Shown here: in pieces, positions 13,238 to 20,730 of the stretch
How the letters are laid out: each line of letters begins with the position of its first letter
How positions within the stretch are numbered: the first letter of the stretch is position 1
Virus record (IMG/VR): IMGVR_UViG_3300041586_000064
Span: 1 to 29,792 of that record
Reading direction: 5' to 3' (one strand)
Origin: a virus
DNA: 29,792 nt
Translations under genes and position numbers: made by a program
Notes under the pieces: generated by a model
What the model was told of the DNA's origin: nothing
What the model saw: only the letters and a program-made list of their open reading frames with translations
Databases searched by the model: none

Positions 13238-13720
13238 TTAAAAAAAGTTTATTTGTATGCGGTTTCCTGCAAACATTGTTTTTGTAATCGTTAAAGTTGT
13301 TCCTGTTTGTGACCACTCGTCAACCTCAAAAAGTTCGGCTCTGTTAAGTAAAACTCTATCAACGGTTAAACCTACTTGAATTTCAAATACGCTTATTCCT
13401 GCAAATGTTTCAATTCTTGCGGGTGTTCTCTCTAGGCTAAAGAATACATCTTGACCTAAAACATAACTGTCTTGTGTCTCGTCCTCTTCTTGCAGGTTGC
13501 TCTGTACGTTTACTTCTGCACCTTCTGCAACGTTATTTAATTTAGTTTGCAACGATGTTGTAAAATTATTTTCGCTTAGCCCTTGACCTGCTATTTTGTC
13601 TACTTTTTGATTGTAAAGTTCTGCAAACATAGTATTAACAGCTATAAATGCATTTCTTAAAGGATCACCTTGTCCCGTGTTGGGTAGGTCTACATTTATC
13701 GTGATTATACTCATTGTCAA
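13238..13720 (-). CDS. Fibre-associated structural protein
   Basis: A 160-residue protein. The start (SIITINVDLPNTGQGDPLRN, 4-23) and the KVDKIAGQGLSENNFTTSLQ block (39-58), followed by a TKLNNVAEGAEVNVQ run, match the collar/fibre segments repeated in many phage tail fibres. The C-terminal 80 residues are beta-rich. It is probably a fibre, collar or baseplate attachment protein. Its start lies 56 bases inside the preceding connector gene; the conserved NVDLPNTGQGDPLR block begins within the overlap, which supports this start over a later one. M3 (13714) is an alternative. Confidence 0.8.
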   Translation of the reverse strand: MTMSIITINVDLPNTGQGDPLRNAFIAVNTMFAELYNQKVDKIAGQGLSENNFTTSLQTKLNNVAEGAEVNVQSNLQEEDETQDSYVLGQDVFFSLERTPARIETFAGISVFEIQVGLTVDRVLLNRAELFEVDEWSQTGTTLTITKTMFAGNRIQINFF

Positions 13721-14201
13721 ATTTTTCTGGTTTGATCCAATTTAAAGAAGTCTTTACTTTTATTCTACTGTTAGAAGGTCTTTCAGGCAAATTTAACTCC
13801 TCCAAGTGTTCTTGCATTTTTATTTCTAATCCTAACGCTAATTTTTCATACTTGTCAGCCATTTTGACTAATTCTTCAGATGACTGTTGCGTACGTTCAG
13901 GTGTTACTAGATACGCTCCATTTTGGCTTACCTTAATTATGCCTAACTGCAAATAAAAACTACAAGTGTAATAAGATAATATTAATTCTATGTAGTCATT
14001 AAATAATGCTAGGTATTCATTTTGCAAACTATCATTATTAAAATCAGTCTTAATTTTTAAATACAAAGGATTACCTAACACCCTTTTAATTTCAGTACTT
14101 TCAGCCATAAAAATAAAAGGATTAATAGAATCGTTGTCTATATTTCCATCAAACCCGCTTAATTTTGCTATGTTTTCTATATTAGTTAATAATTTATTCA
14201 T
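13665..14201 (-). CDS. Putative head-tail connector protein
   Basis: A 178-residue, mainly helical protein that directly follows the portal gene (8-base overlap). Its features (IKRVLGNPLYLKIKTDF, 38-54; NDYIELILSYYTCSFYL, 68-84; a C-terminal LNLPERPSNSRIKVKT stretch) fit the gp6-like/adaptor class of small helical proteins that dock under the portal, and similar genes sit next to portals in Bacteroidetes phages. That role is inferred from position and helix pattern. Its last 18 codons overlap the next gene in another frame. Confidence 0.65.
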   Translation of the reverse strand: MNKLLTNIENIAKLSGFDGNIDNDSINPFIFMAESTEIKRVLGNPLYLKIKTDFNNDSLQNEYLALFNDYIELILSYYTCSFYLQLGIIKVSQNGAYLVTPERTQQSSEELVKMADKYEKLALGLEIKMQEHLEELNLPERPSNSRIKVKTSLNWIKPEKFDNEYNHDKCRPTQHGTR

Positions 14202-15303
14202 TTGTTATATTTGTATCTGAAACAATTATTTTTTCTTGACCAAAGTTTATAAAATCAATATCGGCATTAGGATTAATTTTTCTAAACATTTCGTTTAGAT
14301 ATTCTATTAATTCATCTCTTATAGGGTTAATAGTGCTTAAATATAATGAATCTGTTGCTGTTGCTATCTCGTCCGCATTGCTAGAAAATCCATTGCTACC
14401 AGGTCTGGAAAATAATATATTCATAGCCTGATGTGCTGCCATTAATTTAATTTCGCAAGTTTCATCATAAGTTACAAATTGCTCGTTACGTCCTCGTGGT
14501 TCTATTGTATCTATAATTATAGCTTCGTTTGCGCTTTCGTTTACAGAAATTATAACACCATCTCCGTTTTCAGTTCCTGTATAGTCGTCTCCTATTTTTT
14601 TAGATATTTCTTTTTTTTCATCTTCATCCATTAGGCCACCACTATTAATATTTATAATAGTTTTTCCCTGAAATCCACGCATCACATGATTAACCGCATC
14701 ATCAATTAATGCACTTTCTATTTTAGCGCTTTTAAAGCCACTAAACCAATCAGGAAAAGGAAAGTAAGGCTCTGAGCTTAATATTTTTAAATGTAATATC
14801 TCAATAGGGTTATCATTGTCGTACTTGCTAAACATTGGGTAAGGTCTAGGAGGGAACTCTCCTTCTCTTGTATAATCCCAGCAATACCAATAACCGTCAA
14901 CCTCCATGTATCTTTCATCCCGTGCATCTATATTTACATTTAAACCCATTCTAATATTAGGTGTGTGTAAAAATTTAACTACGTTACCCTCAAAATTTAT
15001 AGACTGAATAAATGCCGAACCATCCCTTTTAAAGTCTAAAACTATTTTGCGCAAATCTCCTTTTGCTAAAAATTCATGTGGTTTAAGCGATCCGCTTTTG
15101 TCTACAAGTCCTTTACCTACAATATAATTTACAATTGTCTTAATTATAAAAGAATTGGTAGGGCTGTCATCGTAAGAATCTCTATATTTTTTAAAGTTTA
15201 TATTATTTTTACCGTTTAAGGTGTATTCTTTTCCTACTGATGGTCTTTTAACGCCTGTTTCGTAAGCAGAAAATTGAACAAGATTTATATTTTTTTTTGT
15301 CAT
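14194..15303 (-). CDS. Portal protein
   Basis: A 369-residue protein that should form the twelve-part ring through which DNA enters the head. Matches to portal proteins: WFSGFKSAKIESALIDDAVN (about 187-206), GFQGKTIININSGGLMDEDE, KKIGDDYTGTENGDGVIISV, and IKLMAAHQAMNILFSRPG in the C-terminal half, which follow the stem/wing pattern of SPP1- and HK97-type portals of Bacteroidetes phages. At 369 residues it is on the short side. It lies downstream of the capsid gene rather than next to the terminase, which is unusual. The start overlaps the previous stop by one base. Confidence 0.85.
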   Translation of the reverse strand: MTKKNINLVQFSAYETGVKRPSVGKEYTLNGKNNINFKKYRDSYDDSPTNSFIIKTIVNYIVGKGLVDKSGSLKPHEFLAKGDLRKIVLDFKRDGSAFIQSINFEGNVVKFLHTPNIRMGLNVNIDARDERYMEVDGYWYCWDYTREGEFPPRPYPMFSKYDNDNPIEILHLKILSSEPYFPFPDWFSGFKSAKIESALIDDAVNHVMRGFQGKTIININSGGLMDEDEKKEISKKIGDDYTGTENGDGVIISVNESANEAIIIDTIEPRGRNEQFVTYDETCEIKLMAAHQAMNILFSRPGSNGFSSNADEIATATDSLYLSTINPIRDELIEYLNEMFRKINPNADIDFINFGQEKIIVSDTNITNE

Positions 15304-15632
15304 TAGTTGTAAAATTTAGTATTTTGTAGCTTAGTATATTCCTGCACGTTTTGCGTTTCTGATACTACTAAAATTTTACCTAAAGATACTATTTTAAGAC
15401 TTAAATTTTCTATCAAAGTATAACTAAATTTATTACCAATTTGGGATATTGGAAAAGATAATAATGTAACTTTATAGTTATCATTTTCTAATAATGTAAC
15501 GTTTGCAACTATCTCACTTGATAATCTTGTAAATTCATTTATAAGCAGGAAACGCAATTGCAAAGCTATATTTAATTTATAACGTGATACAATTTCAAAT
15601 GATGGCAAAGTGTTAATTCTTAAAATATCCAT
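15303..15632 (-). CDS. Hypothetical protein between tail-tube candidate and portal
   Basis: A 109-residue protein rich in Leu, Ile, Asn and Thr, with alternating hydrophobic residues that suggest beta strands (ANVTLLENDNYKVTLLSF, 43-60). No membrane span or known domain. It begins after a terminator-type hairpin (15652-15675), with the U-tract ending about 15 bases before its ATG, and ends by overlapping the portal start. A head or neck role is possible by context only. Confidence 0.7.
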   Translation of the reverse strand: MDILRINTLPSFEIVSRYKLNIALQLRFLLINEFTRLSSEIVANVTLLENDNYKVTLLSFPISQIGNKFSYTLIENLSLKIVSLGKILVVSETQNVQEYTKLQNTKFYN

Positions 15633-15651
15633 GTTATAAATTTATTTAAAA

Positions 15652-15675
15652 AACGCCTAACAATTGTTAAGCGTT
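15652..15675 (-). terminator. Hairpin with U-tract before the 109-residue gene
   Basis: On the minus strand AACGCTTAACAATTGTTAGGCGTT is a near-perfect palindrome (9-12 bp stem with one G-U pair) followed by six T residues. It begins seven bases after the stop of the tail-tube candidate and ends about 15 bases before the next ATG. It should lower or stop transcription into the portal genes unless anti-terminated. Confidence 0.7.
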
Positions 15676-15681
15676 AAATAT

Positions 15682-16194
15682 TTATTGTACTGGTAATAAT
15701 GCAGCGTTTAAAGCAATAACCCCCAGCGGTGCTAATGTAAATGCTAAATCTACTTCTTTTGAATTTATTGTTACTGTAAATCCTTGTAAGTCTGATCCAC
15801 CTACTAGTGTCATTACATCACAACCATTTTGCGATCCTAAAACACGAATTACACCGTTGTAATCCTCTACAAAAATAGTTTTTAAAATTCCTGAGTCTGT
15901 TGTAATTTCATTTCTTAAAGATAAATCATTACCGTTTACAAAAAATGTTAAAACTCCTACGATCTCGTTTGTTCGTGTAGCCTCGTCAAATGTTGAGGTT
16001 TCTACAATGTTGTTTCCTGCTGCTTTTACCTCTACTTTTGTTACGCTAAGAGCGTTTATAATTGCGGGCAAAGCAACTACACCTGTTACCGTATTTACCA
16101 CGGGAGTTGATGCTAAAAAAGGCGCAAAGAAAACGGATTTTATCCCTTTCATTGGTGCTTTCCTACTTACTAATCTTGATTTTGTTAGACTCAT
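15682..16194 (-). CDS. Structural protein, possible tail tube
   Basis: A 170-residue beta-rich protein with few charges and many Val, Thr, Ala and Asn. SLTKSRLVSRKAPMKGIKSV at the start, FVEDYNGVIRVLGSQNGCD (107-125) and LQGFTVTINSKEVDLAFTL (135-153) recall the small tail-tube-like proteins of Bacteroidetes phages. It follows the 127-residue gene by one base and ends before a hairpin terminator, in the highly expressed capsid segment. The tube assignment is an inference; a head decoration protein is the alternative. Confidence 0.55.
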   Translation of the reverse strand: MSLTKSRLVSRKAPMKGIKSVFFAPFLASTPVVNTVTGVVALPAIINALSVTKVEVKAAGNNIVETSTFDEATRTNEIVGVLTFFVNGNDLSLRNEITTDSGILKTIFVEDYNGVIRVLGSQNGCDVMTLVGGSDLQGFTVTINSKEVDLAFTLAPLGVIALNAALLPVQ

Positions 16195-16195
16195 T

Positions 16196-16579
16196 TTATA
16201 TTGATTTTACAAAAATCTGTACTGTTGCACGATATGCAACCACTTGATTTGTTAAATATGTTTGATCTTGAAAATTTCCTACTTCTACGTTTGTAGTTAA
16301 AGAAATTAAAGAACCAAAAGTTGTTACTACTGGTGTTGCTAAAAATTCCGCTGCAATTAAATCAACAATTTGCTTATTAATTCCTACTGTTGCATTGTTA
16401 AAAATTGCTAACATTGTGCCTTGTGCTGTTGCAGTTTCTACTGTTGCTTTTGGAATATTTAAAACAACCGTTCTAATGTATTCGAAATCTGCAAAAGTTG
16501 CAATACTAGGCCTGTTATATGCTGTTGGCAATTGCAAATCAGAAAGACTATTTTGCGCTCCTAAATTTGTTATAGGCAT
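16196..16579 (-). CDS. Hypothetical structural-region protein
   Basis: A 127-residue protein with low charge, rich in Ala, Thr, Val and Asn, matching the composition of its structural neighbours. The start is MPITNLGAQNSLSDLQLPTA and the end RATVQIFVKSI. No family recognised. It is the first gene after the capsid, separated from it by a hairpin with a U-tract, and may be a decoration, head-completion or tail protein. Confidence 0.7.
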   Translation of the reverse strand: MPITNLGAQNSLSDLQLPTAYNRPSIATFADFEYIRTVVLNIPKATVETATAQGTMLAIFNNATVGINKQIVDLIAAEFLATPVVTTFGSLISLTTNVEVGNFQDQTYLTNQVVAYRATVQIFVKSI

Positions 16580-16596
16580 GATGTTATTTTTTTAAA

Positions 16597-16617
16597 AAGG
16601 GTACATTACATACCCTT
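16597..16617 (-). terminator. Hairpin with U-tract after the capsid gene
   Basis: On the minus strand AAGGGTA and TACCCTT form a 7-bp stem around seven bases, followed by TTTTT. It lies 11 bases after the capsid stop and its U-tract ends about 15 bases before the next ATG. As a leaky terminator it would keep capsid message in excess over downstream genes. Confidence 0.65.
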
Positions 16618-16627
16618 ATTATTATTA

Positions 16628-17644
16628 TTATCCACCGTATAAAACACCGTCAGGATGAGCCATAACAGTTGCGTCTAGTGTGTAGATAGTTCTTACAAAC
16701 ATTACATCACTATCGTTGTCAACTTTCCCTGTTTCAAATGCCGCTACGTCTGATGTTGCATCTGTTGAAAAGAAAATAACGGATGGTCTTTGTAAGTACA
16801 CAAAACCTTTAGGGAATGGAACAAATTCAATTACAACACCGTTAAAAGATATCACTTCGTTTGCTCCTGTGCCAACAACTAAAAAGTTAACTTGTTGTGC
16901 AGCACCTACGGAATTGTTAGCAGTCAGGATTAATTGTCTGTGTGCGTAAGGTGCATACATAATAGGTAATTCAACTGCTTCAAAAGACTCAGGTCTTGCA
17001 TTTACAAAGATTTTTCCGTATTCTGTGGCAATATTTGCAACTGTAAATGTTGTACCCGCTACTTTAATATAAGCTCCCAAGGCTGTCTCGTCAAATAAAA
17101 CTCTTGACAATACACCGTCAATATCTGCTGCGTCTGCTGCAAATCCTGCAACCGCTGCTTTTGCTGATGCTGAAATGCTACCCTGTTCTGCACCTGCTGT
17201 TAATCCCGCAATAGATGCTTTAGTTGCAGCAGAAAAACCTGACCAAAACTTTAACTGTGCATCTTGAGAAGTTTTTGGGCCTGTTAATTGCAAAACTTGT
17301 GTGTTAAAATCCGAACTGTCAATGTTAAACGCACCTGTTGCCATATCACGATTAAAACGAGATTGACGTAAGTCCTCCATTTTAAATGTGTACTTATACT
17401 CAATCTTTTTTGGGTTTGCTAAGCGATCTCTAAGTACTGGACCACCTAATGAATTAAGTCTTTCTCCAGTATACTTTTGACCTTGCACCGTTACTGCGGT
17501 TTCAGTAATTATTGTAGATGCTTTTACGTCGTCTGCAAAATTTACTAAACTTTTTTGAATCGTTTTATTTGCAAAAAAGATTTCTTGGATGATAGGCTCT
17601 ACCGCCTTGCCTCTTATTGATATTGGGCTATAACTTATTGGCAT
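16628..17644 (-). CDS. Major capsid protein
   Basis: A 338-residue protein placed directly after the protease-scaffold gene. The N-terminal segment (PISIRGKAVEPIIQEIFFAN, 7-26), the RLANPKKIEYKYTFKMEDLR region, a long Ala-rich insertion (about 140-190), and a C-terminal VMFVRTIYTLDATVMAHPDG (315-334) fit HK97-fold major capsid proteins of Bacteroidetes phages. It should self-assemble into the icosahedral shell. Its size, composition, position and following hairpin terminator all fit a highly expressed structural protein. The fold is an inference from family resemblance and context. Confidence 0.85.
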   Translation of the reverse strand: MPISYSPISIRGKAVEPIIQEIFFANKTIQKSLVNFADDVKASTIITETAVTVQGQKYTGERLNSLGGPVLRDRLANPKKIEYKYTFKMEDLRQSRFNRDMATGAFNIDSSDFNTQVLQLTGPKTSQDAQLKFWSGFSAATKASIAGLTAGAEQGSISASAKAAVAGFAADAADIDGVLSRVLFDETALGAYIKVAGTTFTVANIATEYGKIFVNARPESFEAVELPIMYAPYAHRQLILTANNSVGAAQQVNFLVVGTGANEVISFNGVVIEFVPFPKGFVYLQRPSVIFFSTDATSDVAAFETGKVDNDSDVMFVRTIYTLDATVMAHPDGVLYGG

Positions 17645-17650
17645 AATTTA

Positions 17651-18685
17651 TTATTTATTGGTTTTTTTATATTCTCTAAATTTTTCCAATGCTGACATTG
17701 GTTTTGCAGGCAATCCATCAGGGTTAGGCTTAATACCTCTTAACATCTCCTCTGACATTTTAAGAGCTACTTTTTTAGCCGCAGCATATTCTTTTGACAT
17801 CATCGTGCTACCGTCTTTTAAAGCTACGATTTGCGCTTTTAAGTCGTTGTTTTCCGCTTGTAAGTCGTCCATCATTTTCATGTCCTCTTTCATTTTCATT
17901 TCGTCCTTACTAGCTTCTACTACTTTAGCTTCTGCTGCAACGGCATCTACTACTAAACCGTTTTCATCTGTTGTCATTACAAGTCCGTCAATAGTTTCTG
18001 TAATACTTGCAAATGGTACACCGTCAATGTCGGTTAATAAACCTCCAATTTCTTTTTTATCTAAATAGTAAGCCTTTTCGCCTACCATATACATATCTCC
18101 AAGTTCCTCAGCCATTAAGACTTTCTTAACACGCGCTGTAAATTCTTCGTCTGTCATTTCTATATTTTTTTGTTCTGTTAATACTGGTTCTAAGTAAGCC
18201 TCTATTGAGAAACCTGTTAATTTTCCTGACTTAATGTCAGCCCATACTTCGGGATTTTCTACGCTTTGCGCCATGACTAAATCACCTTTTATAACTTCTA
18301 GTCCTAAAACTGCGGCTTTATCTCTAATAGGATCAACAACAATCCAACTCTCAAAAATGTACATATCATTACGTACTTTTCCATCATGGTTTACTGTTGC
18401 CCCGTTGTGGCTGTTGTTTTTAAAGAAGTTTTTTTGTAAATTATAAACGGTTTCCTCACTATAAAAAACCATAGCAGGCTCTCCGTTTATTTCTTTTCTA
18501 GGTATGAGTACATTTGGCCGCATAGCAACGGAATAGATAATTTGTTTTTCGTCGTCGGCAAATTGCAGTAATTTCTCTTGACTGTCAAACATTAGTAGAA
18601 CTGTTTTTAAAGCAGGACTTTCTACTGTGGACATTCTAAATAATCCCTTTTCTCCGATAGTGTATTTTAGTTCGTAGTTTTTCAT
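17651..18685 (-). CDS. XkdF-like prohead protease with scaffold-like C-terminus
   Basis: A 344-residue protein. The N-terminal 170 residues match the XkdF-type prohead serine protease: VNHDGK with likely catalytic H100, and KLTGFSIEAYL with likely S160. The C-terminal half holds a strong coiled coil (about 258-290, rich in Met, Lys, Glu and Asp) and a Pro/Lys-rich end (KPNPDGLPAKPMSALEKFRE), the usual make-up of a scaffold domain. Protease and scaffold therefore appear joined in one chain, as in several phages, and the protease would clear the scaffold during head maturation. The capsid gene follows six bases later. A consensus promoter and leader hairpin precede it. Confidence 0.88.
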   Translation of the reverse strand: MKNYELKYTIGEKGLFRMSTVESPALKTVLLMFDSQEKLLQFADDEKQIIYSVAMRPNVLIPRKEINGEPAMVFYSEETVYNLQKNFFKNNSHNGATVNHDGKVRNDMYIFESWIVVDPIRDKAAVLGLEVIKGDLVMAQSVENPEVWADIKSGKLTGFSIEAYLEPVLTEQKNIEMTDEEFTARVKKVLMAEELGDMYMVGEKAYYLDKKEIGGLLTDIDGVPFASITETIDGLVMTTDENGLVVDAVAAEAKVVEASKDEMKMKEDMKMMDDLQAENNDLKAQIVALKDGSTMMSKEYAAAKKVALKMSEEMLRGIKPNPDGLPAKPMSALEKFREYKKTNK

Positions 18686-18701
18686 AATTTTTTAAACAAA
18701 A

Positions 18702-18730
18702 AAAGTCATACCGGATAAAGGCATGACTTT
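18702..18730 (-). promoter_or_regulatory. Leader hairpin with U-tract before the protease gene
   Basis: On the minus strand AAAGTCATGCC pairs with GGTATGACTTT over 11 bp (one G-U) around a seven-base loop, then runs into seven T residues. It has terminator form, yet lies between the promoter at 18791-18821 and the protease ATG at 18685, the same plan as before the helicase gene. It may end tape-measure transcripts, attenuate the capsid operon, or both. Confidence 0.65.
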
Positions 18731-18790
18731 AATTTATAACTAAAAAAAATAAATTGGTAAAATTCATCTTCACATTTTTTAAATAATAAA

Positions 18791-18821
18791 CAAATATAAT
18801 ACTTTTTAATTAATAAACAAA
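18791..18821 (-). promoter_or_regulatory. Bacteroidetes-type promoter of the capsid segment
   Basis: On the minus strand TTTG (18821 to 18818), a 19-base spacer, then TATATTTG (18798 to 18791): a full consensus promoter with ideal spacing. It lies just after the tape-measure stop and would give the protease and capsid genes their own transcript, with a leader of about 100 bases. Confidence 0.75.
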
Positions 18822-18827
18822 TTTATA

Positions 18828-20729
18828 TTAAAAACTATTCTTTATTACTAATGCTTTTACATTATTTGTTGCGTCTTTAATATCTGATTCCAACACAAAA
18901 ACTCTTTGCGCTGGTTGATTTGCTTGTGCCTTACCCAAACTTTGTCCTATTTGGTTTTCTGCTGTATTGTTAAACGCTACGGATGGGGCAGTTGCTGCTT
19001 GAACACCGCCACCGCTTGCGCTTAAACTAGGAGAACTAGGAGCACCGCCGCCACCTAATGCTTGTAATCCTTTTGCAGTTGCTGCTATTGTTGCGGCTAT
19101 TCCTATTCCAGTACTAACGTTGTTTAAAGCAGTTTCAGTAGCTGTCAATGCTATTCCTGCTGGTGCGGGAATTATAGCATTTTTTGCCCTTACTGCAATG
19201 TTAGCAGCTCTAGTATTAATTACCATTTTAGCAATTGCAACAGCACTTTCGGCTATTAAAGCAGCTTTTTGAACTACTTTATTTTTTTTAAATATACTAG
19301 AAATTAATGCTATCCCTCTTTCGGCAACTTCAAATTGTTTTTGTTGTATTGTATTTTCTGATTCTGCAACTTGTTGAGCAATTAAAATTTCTTGCTCTGC
19401 TGTACGTTTTGCACTTCCTAGTTTGACCGCTTCAATTACTTCTACATTAGCCGTTATAGAATCTAATCTTAATCTTTGCGCTTCTTGCTCTGCAATAAAT
19501 TCTAATGCTTCCCTTTCAATTTTAGCAACATTAGCAGCGCCAATTAGAGCGTTATTTTCCTCATTAAACTTTTCAAGTTCTAAGGCTTCTTTTTCTCGTA
19601 ATGCTTTTGCAGTTGCATTCCTTTTTTCTTGCGCTGCTTTTTCTAAGTCGTTAAGAACTTTATTTTTTTCTCTTACTTCTTTTCTTTGAGCTTTGTTATA
19701 AATTAGTAAACTTTCTGCTTCGCTAAATCTGCCTTCTGCTATTCTAGAAAAATGTTCGTTATTTAATTCTATTTCTTTTTTCCTAGACTCTGACAATGTA
19801 CTAGCATTACGTTCAAGATACCTTTCGTTTTGCGCTATATTTTCCTCTGCTTTTTGTTTAGACTTTGCTAATAACCTGTCTGTCTGAGAAGTCAATCCTA
19901 TAAAATCCGTAACACTATTTACAATATTACTAATGGTTTTGCCAACACTTGCAAGTGCAGGAATAAAATTTAAAGCTACTTCTTTGACCTTATCAAAGTT
20001 TTGTATTAATGCCACAACTCCTACAACTAGAAGTCCAATTCCTGTTGCAGCAATTGCGCCTTTTAAAACCTTAAAACCTGTTGAAGTAGTGTTTACTGCT
20101 ACACCGAATAATCTTTGTGATATGGTAGCTAATGCTGTCGCTGCTGCATTTGCTTTGTTTACTAAAGTACTTTCTACAACTAATGCTTTTAGTACTCTAA
20201 ATTGACCGCCTAAATCAGAAACGCTACTAATAGCATCCGCAAATGCCATGGCACTTTGTACTTTTAACAATGCTTTTTCGGTGTCTTCAGATTGATCCCC
20301 AAATAATGCCATTCCTGCTGTAACTCCCTGCACTCCTACTGCTGCAATTTGCGCTGCCCCACCTAATTTTTGGCCTATTGTTGTGGCTGCTGCATCAACG
20401 GTCTGATCTGTTTGTATCTGAACACGTCTGTAATTTGCAACAGTTTGAAGTAACAATCTAAACTCCTCAGTGGTAGTTTGCCCCGCTAATGACAATTCAT
20501 ACAATCTGTCTTCTGCTTCGCCTAATCTAGTCGTAAGGGGTTGCAAATCTCCGTAAACTTGCTCAAATGTCTTGTCAATATTTTTAAATGACTTGTCAGC
20601 ATCTTTTGCACTAACCTCTACCTTATCTAAGGATGCTTTTAATTTGTTTACATCAGTTGCTGCGGTGCTTGCGTTCTGATCAAATATAATTTTTACTCTT
20701 TTTTCTTCGTCTTGATTTTTATTTGCCAT
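18828..20729 (-). CDS. Tail tape measure protein
   Basis: A 633-residue protein whose length sets tail length; at roughly 1.5 angstroms per residue it implies a tail near 95 nm. It shows the usual parts: an N-terminal coiled-coil region (20-120), a Gly/Ala-rich hydrophobic section with a membrane-like span (about 223-244, KGAIAATGIGLLVVGVVALI), a long charged coiled coil (about 325-460), a second Ala-rich hydrophobic section (490-560), a Gly/Ser linker, and a conserved-looking C-terminal end (VFVLESDIKDATNNVKAL). Such proteins line the tail tube and help DNA enter the host. It follows the 747-residue tail gene by one base. Confidence 0.9.
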   Translation of the reverse strand: MANKNQDEEKRVKIIFDQNASTAATDVNKLKASLDKVEVSAKDADKSFKNIDKTFEQVYGDLQPLTTRLGEAEDRLYELSLAGQTTTEEFRLLLQTVANYRRVQIQTDQTVDAAATTIGQKLGGAAQIAAVGVQGVTAGMALFGDQSEDTEKALLKVQSAMAFADAISSVSDLGGQFRVLKALVVESTLVNKANAAATALATISQRLFGVAVNTTSTGFKVLKGAIAATGIGLLVVGVVALIQNFDKVKEVALNFIPALASVGKTISNIVNSVTDFIGLTSQTDRLLAKSKQKAEENIAQNERYLERNASTLSESRKKEIELNNEHFSRIAEGRFSEAESLLIYNKAQRKEVREKNKVLNDLEKAAQEKRNATAKALREKEALELEKFNEENNALIGAANVAKIEREALEFIAEQEAQRLRLDSITANVEVIEAVKLGSAKRTAEQEILIAQQVAESENTIQQKQFEVAERGIALISSIFKKNKVVQKAALIAESAVAIAKMVINTRAANIAVRAKNAIIPAPAGIALTATETALNNVSTGIGIAATIAATAKGLQALGGGGAPSSPSLSASGGGVQAATAPSVAFNNTAENQIGQSLGKAQANQPAQRVFVLESDIKDATNNVKALVIKNSF

Positions 20730-20730
20730 A

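Noticed and set aside
17658-18068. Plus-strand ORF of 136 codons inside the protease gene.
   Set aside because: Antisense shadow of the coiled-coil coding region, with no promoter or leader.
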